Below, one piece after another: positions 1-8,164 of a stretch of 64,000 nucleotides of DNA. The stretch's first letter is position 1, and each line of letters begins with the position of its first letter. The notes below the pieces were generated by a model. The model was not told where the DNA came from, ran no database searches, and saw only the letters and a program-made list of their open reading frames with translations. A program made the translations under genes and the position numbers. Origin of the DNA: Treponema sp. GTDB taxonomy: Bacteria > Spirochaetota > Spirochaetia > Treponematales > Treponemataceae. The stretch is taken from contig JAKSTP010000003.1 in the NCBI GenBank assembly GCA_024402505.1, positions 1-64,000 of the forward strand, given 5' to 3'.

Positions 1-173
1 ACCATGTGGATTTCGCTTTCTACGATACAGATTGGACATTCGTAAATATCATCTGCACCATATTTTTTTGTGTAAGCTTCTACCAAAGCCTTTCTTCTGT
101 TTACTGAAAGTGATTCTGGGAAACAGTCGCGGCTAACAGCTACGATACCAATTTTAATCTTTGGTTTATTCAT
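1..173 (-). CDS. Sugar isomerase-like protein, N-terminal fragment (cut by window edge)
   Basis: The first 57 codons of a minus-strand gene that runs off the left edge. It begins MNKPKIKIGIVAVSRDCFPE and continues through a cysteine pair (ECPIC). The start ATG at 173 has a clear GGAG site 8 nt upstream, so the N-terminus is secure. The opening beta strand followed by SRDCFP resembles the N-terminal domain of the L-fucose/L-arabinose isomerase-like family, which interconverts aldoses and ketoses in the cytoplasm. This assignment is from recall of the family and rests on a short fragment; any protein with a similar Rossmann-like first domain is possible. Confidence 0.5.
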   Translation of the reverse strand, partial: MNKPKIKIGIVAVSRDCFPESLSVNRRKALVEAYTKKYGADDIYECPICIVESEIHM

Positions 174-379
174 GTTTTTTTCTCCTATATTGTATGGCTC
201 CAAAAGGCGCCATTGTTACCAATTCTATCACTATTTTACACCATAAATATCAATAATGGTATAGGTAAATTCACTTGAAAAATGAATAAAACTATCATTT
301 TATGTGAAAAAAAAGAAATACAAAAAAATACACTTATATGGTAAGATAATAGAATATCCCCAGCAAAACGGAGAGTAAT
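174..379. promoter_or_regulatory. AT-rich divergent intergenic region
   Basis: A 206-bp AT-rich gap between two divergent genes, so it must hold both promoters. On the plus strand an extended -10 (TGG then TAAGAT, 342-347) lies 32 bp before the ATG at 380, with only a weak -35 (TACAAA, 319-324). GGAG precedes the ATG at 380. No strong repeat or hairpin was seen. Confidence 0.35.
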
Positions 380-3300
380 ATGACTGTAAATTTTTTGAAG
401 AATCTGATTGCACAATTTTCCATTATATATCTGATTCTTATTACATTTTATATCATTTACAAGGACAGATCATTTTCAAAACGAGTTCGTCGTGGTTATG
501 TTTTTACACTTTCCTGTTCTCTGATTACAATCTTTCTTGATCTTTTTGCAAGGGATTTTCTGTTCATCAAATTTATTGAATATTTTCTTTATGTCGTAAT
601 TGTCTGGGCATGGATTTATCTTCTTCGCCATAAACGGACTGAAGATCCCCTTAAACGAAAACTCATCGTATTTATTGTAGCAGCCGTTATAATCAGTTTT
701 ACCATGGATCTGGTTTTCCATTTCAATCATATTTTTGCCAGCGTAGTTACAAGCAGTGGAATCGTCTATTATTACTACCTTGTTATGCAGGTGTACAAAT
801 GTGATTCAATTACAGGACTTCTTACACGTCAGAGCATGAAATATGAGCTGGCCGAAATGCGCAGAAAGGACTGTTTTATTTCTATTATCGATATCGACAA
901 CTTTAAGATGATTAACGACAAGTACGGTCATACTGCCGGAGACAGAGCTTTGGCCGTTATTGCCAGCACAATCAAAAGTCACCTTTTAAAAAACAGCAAG
1001 GTTTTCCGTTACGGCGGAGATGAGTTTGCCATAATCTGCCGGGGCGCATCTTCTGAAGACCTTGAAATTATGTTTGAAGACATCAACGAAGATTTAAGTG
1101 AATTTTCCTACCGCATTTCTTATGGAACTGCCTTTCATGCCGCAAACGACGATATTGATCCTGTTCTTGTGGAAGCTGATGAAAGAATGTACGAAAACAA
1201 GCGCCTTTTGAAGAGTGAAGACATTTGGGATGATATGACCGGTCTTTACAATATGCGGGGCTTCCTTGATGAACTTGATACTGTTGCCATGGAATGCAAA
1301 AAACAGAAGAAAAACATTGGACTTCTGGCCATGGATATTGAACGACTGGCTGCCATCAACATGGGGTACGGTTATGCAGAAGGAAACGATGTTATTAAAT
1401 CGGTTGCTTCCGTTATTAAAAGCAGTCTTGATATCAACGAATTTGCAGGTCACCTTGGAAGTGATGAATTTGTTGTGGCATTCCCAATTGAAGCCGGCGA
1501 CACTACTTACGAAAAGTCAATTAAAGAAAGAATTTATTCGGGAGTAAAAAACTCACCGGATTTTGACGGAAAAGATTATTCTGTTGAACTGAACATGGCC
1601 AACGAACTGATTGACCTGCAGTCCGAAACAGAAACTTCTTTTGATGAAGCCTTGAACAAAGTGCTTTCCGGAAAATCCGATAAAAAAGAACAGCGCCGTA
1701 AATCTGCCTATTCTTACGATGACTTTGAAGAAACTTCCATTGACCGGGAAGAAGAATCAATGGCTCTGGACGTTATTGATAACAACAAGATTCAGTATGC
1801 CTTCCAGCCTATTGTTTCTGCAAAGGACGGAAGCATCTGGGCCTACGAAGCTCTTATGCGAACAGACACGCTTTCTCCGCTTTCGGTTCTCCGTTACGCT
1901 TCCAAAAACCAGCGGGACTATCAGATTGAAAAACTTACCTTTGAAAACGTACTGGCACGACTTTCGGCCGACAACCGCATTCCGGCAAAATCAAAAATCT
2001 TCTTGAATTCTATTCCAGGTTATACCCTTAAGGACGAAGATTTTAATCCTCTGGCAGAAAAATATCCTGAGCTTTGGAAACGCCTTGTTGTAGAAATTAC
2101 TGAACAGACCGAACTCGATGACGAAGCTCTTGCCATTATTTCAGCCCGCCAGAAAAAAAATGGATTTATGCTGGCCATTGATGACTTTGGAAGCGGAAGT
2201 TCAAATACTTACACCTTGCTTCGCTACAAACCACAGATCATTAAACTGGACCGTCTTCTTATTTCCAACATTGAGGTCAATTCCAAAAAGCAGTACTTTG
2301 TAAACTCAATCATCAACTTTGCAAAGGAAAACGGCATGAAGGTTCTGGCAGAAGGCGTTGAAACAGAAGCAGAACTTAAAATGATGATTCGCCTTCAGGC
2401 CGACTTGATTCAGGGATTCTACACAGCAAAACCTTCCATAGAGCCGGTTCGTGAAATCCCGGAAGGTGTTAGAAAAACAATTATTTCTGAAAACATCCGT
2501 GGAGTTATTGAAGGAAACCGCAAAATCTTCATTGCATCAAACACACCGGAAATCTCTCTGGTTCAGCTGGCCTTGGAAGAATACACAGGCATTACCATTG
2601 CACAGGAAGAAGTTGTAATTACTGGTAACCCGGATTACGCTGCCGACATGGTTATCCGCATTAAAGACGGTATTACCACAGACGTTACTCTCCAGGATGT
2701 GCACCTGAGTTCCGTAGACGATCTTCCTTGTATTGAACTTGGCGAAGGTTCAAGACTTACTCTGCGCATTGAAGGGGATTGTACTCTGGATAAAAAAGGT
2801 ATTCGCGTTCCTGAAGGCAGCGGTATTCAGGTTAAGGGATCAGGTTCGCTTCGAATTAATGCAAAAGGCCATTATTGTTACGGAATTGGTGGTGGCGTAG
2901 AAGAAAATTTTGGTGACATTATGTTCAATCATTCGGGAAGTGTTTGCGTACGCCTGGATGGTGAACTTGGTGTTGGTATTGGTGGCGGTACTTACAAAAA
3001 AGGTGTTGGTATTACAGCGCTGAGCGGGGTCTTTGAAATCAACGTTGCGGCTGTTGAAGCTGTAGGGGTAGGCTGTCTGTACGGCGATGCACCTATCATT
3101 TTCAAAGACTGTATTTTGAAAGAAGAATTCCGCGTAAATCAGGGATCGGCAATTGGTTCTCACCACGGTATGCAGAAGGTTTCTTTTGAAAACTTTACTC
3201 TGGATATCCAGGGAAGCGGTTCTTACGTAGCAGGTCTTGGTTCCAGCTACAACTCCGGCGGAAAAATCAACCTTGAAAACGGGACTTGTAATATTGCTCT

Positions 3301-3580
3301 TTCTGGACAGGAACTTATTCTTATGGGAGCAAAAGGCGGACGAACTGTGTGTTCAACTGCCCACGTGCATCTTGATATGAAAGGTGAAGGAAACCGTGTA
3401 CTGGCACTTGGTTCATGGGACAATCAGTCTGCTGTATCAATTGTAGATACGGCTGCAACAATTATTGTAAATGCGGAAACAGCAGAGGCTTACGGAGCTT
3501 TGAGTGAAAACATCTTTATCCAGAGCATCCTGCCTCCAAAATCAATTATTAATGGTGAAGAAAGAGTCCGCTCAGAATAA
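380..3580 (+). CDS. Membrane GGDEF-GGDEF-EAL protein with C-terminal glycine-rich repeat domain
   Basis: A 1066-aa c-di-GMP signalling protein. Residues 1-135 hold about five hydrophobic segments. A first GGDEF domain has an intact GGDEF at 212-216; a second has the altered GSDEF at 360-364. An EAL domain follows (EAL at 490-492, DDFGSG at 601-606, AEGVETEAE near 657), so phosphodiesterase activity is likely and cyclase activity possible. From about 715 to the end is a separate domain with at least seven roughly 30-residue repeats, each carrying a hydrophobic-G-G/S turn (GIGGG, VGIGGG, AIGSH, GLGSS, LMGAKGG, LALGS). This looks like a beta-solenoid and is unusual behind an EAL domain. GGAG precedes the ATG. 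The last codons lie inside a duplicated 37-bp sequence. Confidence 0.9.
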   Translation: MTVNFLKNLIAQFSIIYLILITFYIIYKDRSFSKRVRRGYVFTLSCSLITIFLDLFARDFLFIKFIEYFLYVVIVWAWIYLLRHKRTEDPLKRKLIVFIVAAVIISFTMDLVFHFNHIFASVVTSSGIVYYYYLVMQVYKCDSITGLLTRQSMKYELAEMRRKDCFISIIDIDNFKMINDKYGHTAGDRALAVIASTIKSHLLKNSKVFRYGGDEFAIICRGASSEDLEIMFEDINEDLSEFSYRISYGTAFHAANDDIDPVLVEADERMYENKRLLKSEDIWDDMTGLYNMRGFLDELDTVAMECKKQKKNIGLLAMDIERLAAINMGYGYAEGNDVIKSVASVIKSSLDINEFAGHLGSDEFVVAFPIEAGDTTYEKSIKERIYSGVKNSPDFDGKDYSVELNMANELIDLQSETETSFDEALNKVLSGKSDKKEQRRKSAYSYDDFEETSIDREEESMALDVIDNNKIQYAFQPIVSAKDGSIWAYEALMRTDTLSPLSVLRYASKNQRDYQIEKLTFENVLARLSADNRIPAKSKIFLNSIPGYTLKDEDFNPLAEKYPELWKRLVVEITEQTELDDEALAIISARQKKNGFMLAIDDFGSGSSNTYTLLRYKPQIIKLDRLLISNIEVNSKKQYFVNSIINFAKENGMKVLAEGVETEAELKMMIRLQADLIQGFYTAKPSIEPVREIPEGVRKTIISENIRGVIEGNRKIFIASNTPEISLVQLALEEYTGITIAQEEVVITGNPDYAADMVIRIKDGITTDVTLQDVHLSSVDDLPCIELGEGSRLTLRIEGDCTLDKKGIRVPEGSGIQVKGSGSLRINAKGHYCYGIGGGVEENFGDIMFNHSGSVCVRLDGELGVGIGGGTYKKGVGITALSGVFEINVAAVEAVGVGCLYGDAPIIFKDCILKEEFRVNQGSAIGSHHGMQKVSFENFTLDIQGSGSYVAGLGSSYNSGGKINLENGTCNIALSGQELILMGAKGGRTVCSTAHVHLDMKGEGNRVLALGSWDNQSAVSIVDTAATIIVNAETAEAYGALSENIFIQSILPPKSIINGEERVRSE

Positions 3581-3662
3581 GAGATGCTGAATCAAGTTCA
3601 GCATGACGTTAGCCCAGGATTCAGTTCAGAATAAGAGATGCTGAATCAAGTTCAGCATGACG
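3572..3662. repeat. 37-bp direct repeat with palindromic core, two copies
   Basis: Copies at 3572-3608 and 3626-3662 are identical with a 54-bp period. The first includes the final serine, glutamate and stop codons of the upstream gene, so the gene end itself was duplicated. Each copy contains a hairpin: stem ATGCTGAA/TTCAGCAT with a 5-nt loop (first copy 3584-3591 with 3597-3604). It belongs to the palindrome family also found at 8059, 9424 and 33347. Confidence 0.85.
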
Positions 3663-3667
3663 ATGTC

Positions 3668-3688
3668 ATCCCGAACTTGATTCGGGAT
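3668..3688. repeat. Palindromic repeat, CCCGAA variant
   Basis: Inverted repeat with stem ATCCCGAA (3668-3675) and TTCGGGAT (3681-3688) around the loop CTTGA. It is the same element family as the neighbouring GCTGAA/TTCAGC copies but in opposite orientation and with paired base changes in both arms. It ends next to the stop of the minus-strand gene at 3690 and could act as its transcription end, although there is no T run. Confidence 0.75.
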
Positions 3689-3689
3689 C

Positions 3690-4403
3690 TTACTTAAACA
3701 ACGAAAGGCCCAGGGATTTAGAACCGGCTTTTACCCAGGAAGTACATTGCTTCAGGGTAGGCCGGTTTTTCATTTGGGAAATGGTTTCGGTGAAAGATAA
3801 AACCCATTCTCCAAGTTCCCGTTCCTGGCGGTAAAGTGCATTTGAAACATCACAATAGGCAATAACTGGAGTTACAGAGTTCAGATCGTAGAAGCTGTAA
3901 GCGGCGTTTTCGGCCAGTGCTTCAAAGGCTTTCTGTGCTGCGGCCACTGCAAGATTGCAGGGAACTGCTCCAGGATTTTTAGAGATACTTGCTTTTGAAG
4001 GAGCAGTCTGAAGCAGGAACACAATCTGGCATGCCGGGGCCTTCTGTCGGAAGCGTGTAAGGAGTTCTGTTACAAGATACTGATAGCCGTAAATCATGTT
4101 TTCCATGGCCGCAGTAATTTCATCAACACGGTCGCTCTGGAACGTTTCGGCAAAATGACAGGCGTCAAAATAAATGATAATGCGGTCAATGTTTTCAAGA
4201 CGGCTTTCGGCCTGAATGAGCATGGCTTTTGTGGAAATTGCGCTTGCCTTGTTCCAGTTGCAGGTAATGATATTGTCATTATCCATGCTGATTACGGAAC
4301 CGGTTTTTACAGGTGTAAAGATTTTGTGTGCGTTGAGTTCAAAACTTTTAATAAAATCTGTGGATTCAGGAAGGTCTTTCCCCAAAATTAATACATTTGC
4401 CAT
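3690..4403 (-). CDS. SDR-like Rossmann protein, catalytically degenerate, function unknown
   Basis: A 237-aa cytoplasmic protein, not firmly recognised. The fold order suggests a short-chain dehydrogenase-like Rossmann domain: an N-terminal strand (MANVLILGKDLPES), a central strand and turn (IDRIIIYFDA) in the place of the usual NNAG, a long helix, a further strand (CQIVFLLQTA), then a helix rich in alanine (AVAAAQKAFEALAENAAY). The nucleotide-binding TGxxxGxG and the active-site YxxxK are both absent, so an enzymatic role is doubtful. It is convergent with the upstream EAL gene across palindromic repeats and divergent from the symporter at 4468. Confidence 0.6.
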   Translation of the reverse strand: MANVLILGKDLPESTDFIKSFELNAHKIFTPVKTGSVISMDNDNIITCNWNKASAISTKAMLIQAESRLENIDRIIIYFDACHFAETFQSDRVDEITAAMENMIYGYQYLVTELLTRFRQKAPACQIVFLLQTAPSKASISKNPGAVPCNLAVAAAQKAFEALAENAAYSFYDLNSVTPVIAYCDVSNALYRQERELGEWVLSFTETISQMKNRPTLKQCTSWVKAGSKSLGLSLFK

Positions 4404-4432
4404 GAGCCAATTATAGATGGAAATGGTGAAAA

Positions 4433-4461
4433 TTGCAATTTTGCTCTTACTGGGGTATAAT
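4433..4461 (+). promoter_or_regulatory. Sigma70-type promoter placing the transcript start at the ATG
   Basis: TTGCAA (4433-4438), a 17-bp spacer, then TATAAT (4456-4461). The ATG at 4468 follows after only 6 nt, so the expected +1 is at or next to the start codon. This predicts a leaderless mRNA for the symporter. Confidence 0.7.
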
Positions 4462-4467
4462 GGAAGA

Positions 4468-5697
4468 ATGAAAGTATGGATTAAATATTTGATTGGAATT
4501 GGCCTTGGGTTGGCCAGTTATTTTATTCTGCCAATGGACAATGCAAACGTTTCGGCAGTTGTAGCTTATCTTTCTGAACTTTTCGTTCATATGATCCGTT
4601 ACATTGTAGTGCCTCTTCTTTTCTTCACAGGGGCCGTATCGGTAAACAAACTCCGCTCATCAAAACTGATTTTAAAGGCTTCACTCTGGACAATCGGTAT
4701 CATTGTAATTTCATCACTTATTCTTACTTTGGTAGGACTTGCTTCAATCCTTATTGTACGCCTTCCACGTCTTCCAATTACCGTAGACAGTGCTGATACA
4801 GTTTTCAGCCTGCAGATTCCTGAACTTATCCGTTCAATTCTGCCACTTTCGGCCTTTGAAACTCTCCGGGAAGGCAATTTCCTTCTGGTTTCCTTTGTAT
4901 TTGCCTTCCTTATTGGTTGGGTAATGAGCGGTGATCAGACTGCCATGAAACCAGCTTTCAATCTTTTTGATTCCCTTTCAAAACTGTTTTACGGAATTGC
5001 CACTTTCTTTACAGAAATTTTCTCTGTAGGAATGATTGCCGTTGTTTGTAACTGGACAGTTACTTACCGTGCCGTAATCGCCACAGGTATTTTCAACAAT
5101 ATTCTTACAATGTTTGCCATCGACTTTGTAATTGTGGCAGGCATTATTTATCCGGCACTTCTTTACTGGGTTTGTCACGACACACATCCATATCGAGTGC
5201 TTTATGCTTCAATTACATCACTTTTGAGCGCTTTTTTCACCGGGGATACAAATATGGTTTTGCCTCTGAATATCCGCCATGGAAAAGAAAGTCTTGGTAT
5301 CCGCCGCCGAACAAGTGGTTTTTCATATCCGATTTTCTCAATTTTTGCACGAGGTGGATCGGCTCTTGTAGTTACCGTAAGTTTCATCGTTATATGGCGA
5401 AGTTACTCAATGCTGGCAATTTCCTTCAACGATGTAATGTGGATTTCACTTTCTGCATTCGGTCTTTCTTTTGCATTGTGCGGACTTCCTTCAGGCAGCG
5501 CTTTTGTTCTTCTGGCAATTCTTTGTACAAAATACAGCAAAGGTCTTGATACAAGCTATCTTCTGCTTCAGCCGGTAGCTCCAATCATCTGTTCTTTTGC
5601 TGCTCTTTTTGATGCACTTACAGCAATGTTTGGTACTTATATCGTTTCGGTAAAAACTAAAACTATTGAGCATCACGCGGTTTCTCATTACATTTAA
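4468..5697 (+). CDS. Dicarboxylate/amino acid:cation symporter (DAACS/SDF family)
   Basis: A 409-aa inner-membrane secondary transporter. Many hydrophobic helices and the family's serine- and glycine-rich re-entrant region are visible (SITSLLSAFFTGDTNMVLPLNI, then ARGGSALVVTVSFIV, then CGLPSGSAFVLLAIL). Family members take up glutamate, aspartate, C4-dicarboxylates or serine with Na+ or H+; the exact substrate cannot be read from sequence. The upstream frame stays open to 4417, but I chose the ATG at 4468 because the -10 box lies between the two and the protein then starts with a normal first membrane helix. Confidence 0.88.
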   Translation: MKVWIKYLIGIGLGLASYFILPMDNANVSAVVAYLSELFVHMIRYIVVPLLFFTGAVSVNKLRSSKLILKASLWTIGIIVISSLILTLVGLASILIVRLPRLPITVDSADTVFSLQIPELIRSILPLSAFETLREGNFLLVSFVFAFLIGWVMSGDQTAMKPAFNLFDSLSKLFYGIATFFTEIFSVGMIAVVCNWTVTYRAVIATGIFNNILTMFAIDFVIVAGIIYPALLYWVCHDTHPYRVLYASITSLLSAFFTGDTNMVLPLNIRHGKESLGIRRRTSGFSYPIFSIFARGGSALVVTVSFIVIWRSYSMLAISFNDVMWISLSAFGLSFALCGLPSGSAFVLLAILCTKYSKGLDTSYLLLQPVAPIICSFAALFDALTAMFGTYIVSVKTKTIEHHAVSHYI

Positions 5698-5708
5698 AAT
5701 ATCTTTTG

Positions 5709-5737
5709 TTGCGGATTGGAGAGTTTGTTGTTATAAT
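5709..5737 (+). promoter_or_regulatory. Promoter of the PilZ-like/argA unit
   Basis: TTGCGG (5709-5714), 17-bp spacer, TATAAT (5732-5737), with TGT immediately before the -10 (extended -10). It lies 31 bp before the TTG start at 5769, leaving room for the GGAG at 5757-5760. Confidence 0.75.
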
Positions 5738-5768
5738 CTAGAGACTATTTGTTGATGGAGTAAATTCT

Positions 5769-6674
5769 TTGAATACATCAATTAAGGATATTATTGCCGG
5801 CAGAAAAACTTTCTTCATCTGTCCTGATACTTCACTGATTCCTGAATCTTTTATGGAAGAGTATCTGGCACAGGGATATGAATGTTATTTTGTTACCAAC
5901 GACAAACGACTTTCTCTTCAGGAAAAACTGGAAATCATTATTTCTGTTTTCAATGATGTTATCCTTTTCTTTAATGTTGATGCAAATATTCCCGGCATTT
6001 ACTGGCCTGCAATGATTAAGGCTATCAACGATAAATATCAGGGCCGTGTTCTTATTGGAGCTCTTTACACAAAACGCCAGACTAAAGAAGAAAAGAACAA
6101 AATCGAAAAGATGTTTCTTTATGATATTGGTATTACCTGCGGTTGTATCCAGCTTGAATACCAGAAAAAGATCAACTTTGGCATTATTGAAAAGGTCCTT
6201 TTTGCAAACCAGGCTATGGGGCGCCGTAAAAATGTTCGTGCACTGTGTAACAACAGCTGTACTTTCACTTTTACTTACAACAATCATCAATATTCTTCTA
6301 CCTTGAACGACATTTCCCTTTCACATTTCTCGAGCACATTTGATGCAGAAGCTTTGAAACTTCCGGAATATGAAAAAATTGAAGACATTCAGTTTACTGT
6401 AAAAGGACTTCATTTCCGCTCAAGCGCAGTTCTGTTCATGAGCCGCCAGAATGAAGATAAAATGCTTTACGTTTTCACATTCGTTTCTAAAACTGGTGCC
6501 AGTGGCCTTGACCTTATGACAAAACAGCTTTTGATTCCACGGCTTTACCAGATTATGGACGAAAATACCAGCTCACTTTTGAACCAGCTTTATACAACTT
6601 ACATTGAACGTGCCGGGGCAAATGCTGATGAAGTTGGTGAGGGCATTGAAGCCATGGACGTTGAAGACCTTTAG
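5769..6674 (+). CDS. PilZ-like domain protein, spirochaete type
   Basis: A 301-aa soluble protein starting at TTG with GGAG 8 nt upstream. Residues 1-140 form an alpha/beta domain resembling a receiver-like or Rossmann fold (strands FFICPDT, VILFFNVD, RVLIGAL) without a recognisable catalytic motif. Residues 150-270 look like a PilZ c-di-GMP receptor: an RxxxR motif (RRKNVRALCN) followed by strands and LNDISLSHFS in place of the canonical [DN]xSxxG. The final glycine is missing, so c-di-GMP binding is plausible but unproven. Its position among several GGDEF/EAL genes supports a signalling role. argA follows after 30 bp. Confidence 0.6.
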   Translation: MNTSIKDIIAGRKTFFICPDTSLIPESFMEEYLAQGYECYFVTNDKRLSLQEKLEIIISVFNDVILFFNVDANIPGIYWPAMIKAINDKYQGRVLIGALYTKRQTKEEKNKIEKMFLYDIGITCGCIQLEYQKKINFGIIEKVLFANQAMGRRKNVRALCNNSCTFTFTYNNHQYSSTLNDISLSHFSSTFDAEALKLPEYEKIEDIQFTVKGLHFRSSAVLFMSRQNEDKMLYVFTFVSKTGASGLDLMTKQLLIPRLYQIMDENTSSLLNQLYTTYIERAGANADEVGEGIEAMDVEDL

Positions 6675-6682
6675 TAAGAGCG

Positions 6683-6697
6683 CCGGTGGCACCGGAG
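6683..6697 (+). promoter_or_regulatory. Hairpin overlapping the argA ribosome binding site
   Basis: CCGGT (6683-6687) pairs with ACCGG (6691-6695) across a GGC loop. The second arm covers the first two bases of the GGAG ribosome site (6694-6697) of argA. Ribosomes finishing the upstream gene (stop at 6672-6674) would disrupt it, so translational coupling is possible. Confidence 0.4.
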
Positions 6698-6704
6698 ATT
6701 TTGT

Positions 6705-8045
6705 ATGGAAAGCACAGAATACATTAAAAGGGCCGAAAAAGCCGAGAATATCCGCGGAGTAATCCGTTATCTTCAGAAATTTAAGAATGCCACAATTGTT
6801 ATTTATATTGATGACAATATTTTAAGCGGCCCACTTTTTTCTTCTCACATAAAAGATATTGCTCTTCTTCACCAGGCCGGTCTTCGCGTAATTCTGGTGC
6901 CTGGTGCAAAAGCCCGTATTGATGAGGTGCTTTCTCTTTCAAAAATCCAGTGGGATTACAAAGATCATATCCGCATTACTTCTGAAGATGCCATGCCCCT
7001 TATTAAAATGGCCGCTTTTGACGTTTCAAACAATGTAATGACTGCTCTTGCCGCAAACAATATTCCTGCCGTTATTGGAAACTGGGTTAGAAGTCGTGGA
7101 AAGGGCATTCTTGATGGCCTTGATTTTGGAACTGCCGGTGAAATTGACCGCCTCCAGACGGAAGCCATTCAGAAAGTGCTGAACGAAGGATTTATTCCTA
7201 TTTTTCCGTGCATTGGCTGGAGTTCCAGCGGACATCCTTATAATATTTCATCGGTTTCCCTTGCACAAAGCATTGCCATTTCCCTTAAGGCCGACAAGCT
7301 TTTCTTTATGATGGACGGTAGTTCAGTAAATAAAGATAACTTTACAGTGCCGGAAACCATTTCTGTGGCCGAAAACGGCGATATTCCTGCCATGAATCTT
7401 CAGGAAGTGGACGACTTTATTGCCGCCAATGAAAACGCAACTGCACAGAATGCCCAGGTGGTTTTCCGTCTTCTTAAAAAAGCTAAATCTGCCTGTTCAA
7501 AAGGAGTTACTCGCTGCCACCTGGTAGACGGGAAAATTGACGGTGTTCTTCCATGTGAAATCTTCTCGGATCTTGGTTCGGGAACTATGATCTACACTGC
7601 AGATTACGGACAGATTCGTCCAATGACACGCACCGACATTCCATCTGTTCTCCAGCTGATGAATCCATTTATTGAAAGTGGAAAACTGCTTCCAAGAACA
7701 GAAAGCTCTCTTATGGAAACCTTCGAAGATTACGTGGTTTACGAACTGGATGACGGAATCCGTGCCTGCGCTGCACTCCACTTGTATAAGGACGGACAGG
7801 CCGAGATTGCCGCAGTTGCCGTGGACAGAAATTTTGAAAATATGGGCATTGGTCCAAAACTTATAAAATATCTGAAAAATCTTGCCGCAGAAAAAAAGGC
7901 CGCATCAGTTTTCATTCTTACAACACAGGCTTCCGACTGGTTTGAAAAGATGGGCTTTACTCCCGACAACATTGAAACATTGCCGGAAGAAAGAAGAAAA
8001 ATCTGGAACGCTAAAAGAAATTCAAAACTTTACCGTTTGAAATAA
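6705..8045 (+). CDS. argA: Amino-acid N-acetyltransferase (N-acetylglutamate synthase)
   Basis: A 446-aa cytoplasmic enzyme, close to the usual length of about 440 for the ArgA type. It makes N-acetylglutamate from glutamate and acetyl-CoA, the first step of arginine synthesis. Residues 1-295 form an amino-acid-kinase-like domain (IVIYIDDNIL, VILVPGAKARID, GEIDRLQ, ADKLFFMMDG), which in this family binds arginine for feedback control. Residues 305-446 form a GNAT domain (AEIAAVAVDRNFENMGIGPKLIKYL, then FILTTQASDWFEKMGF). GGAG lies 7 nt before the ATG. No other arginine genes are nearby. Confidence 0.9.
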   Translation: MESTEYIKRAEKAENIRGVIRYLQKFKNATIVIYIDDNILSGPLFSSHIKDIALLHQAGLRVILVPGAKARIDEVLSLSKIQWDYKDHIRITSEDAMPLIKMAAFDVSNNVMTALAANNIPAVIGNWVRSRGKGILDGLDFGTAGEIDRLQTEAIQKVLNEGFIPIFPCIGWSSSGHPYNISSVSLAQSIAISLKADKLFFMMDGSSVNKDNFTVPETISVAENGDIPAMNLQEVDDFIAANENATAQNAQVVFRLLKKAKSACSKGVTRCHLVDGKIDGVLPCEIFSDLGSGTMIYTADYGQIRPMTRTDIPSVLQLMNPFIESGKLLPRTESSLMETFEDYVVYELDDGIRACAALHLYKDGQAEIAAVAVDRNFENMGIGPKLIKYLKNLAAEKKAASVFILTTQASDWFEKMGFTPDNIETLPEERRKIWNAKRNSKLYRLK

Positions 8046-8058
8046 GACTCTTGTAATA

Positions 8059-8150
8059 GATCCTGAAACAAGTTCAGGGTGACAGAGGATTTGTTCAGGA
8101 TGACAGAGGATTAGTTCAGGATGACAGAGGATTTGTTCAGGATGACAGAG
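8059..8150. repeat. Palindrome followed by 21-bp tandem half-repeats
   Basis: A palindrome (CCTGAA, ACAAG loop, TTCAGG) at about 8060-8080 is followed by tandem 21-bp units at 8072-8092, 8093-8113, 8114-8134 and a partial unit 8135-8150. Each unit has GTTCAGGATGACAGAGG, which is the right arm of the palindrome plus a linker. The array fills the gap between the convergent argA and ketosynthase genes. Confidence 0.85.
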
Positions 8151-8164
8151 GGGGGGAATCCAAC

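Noticed and set aside
8072-8150. The 21-bp tandem array as an attachment or origin iteron
   Set aside because: The unit is the right arm of the dispersed palindrome with a linker; no integrase or replication gene is nearby.
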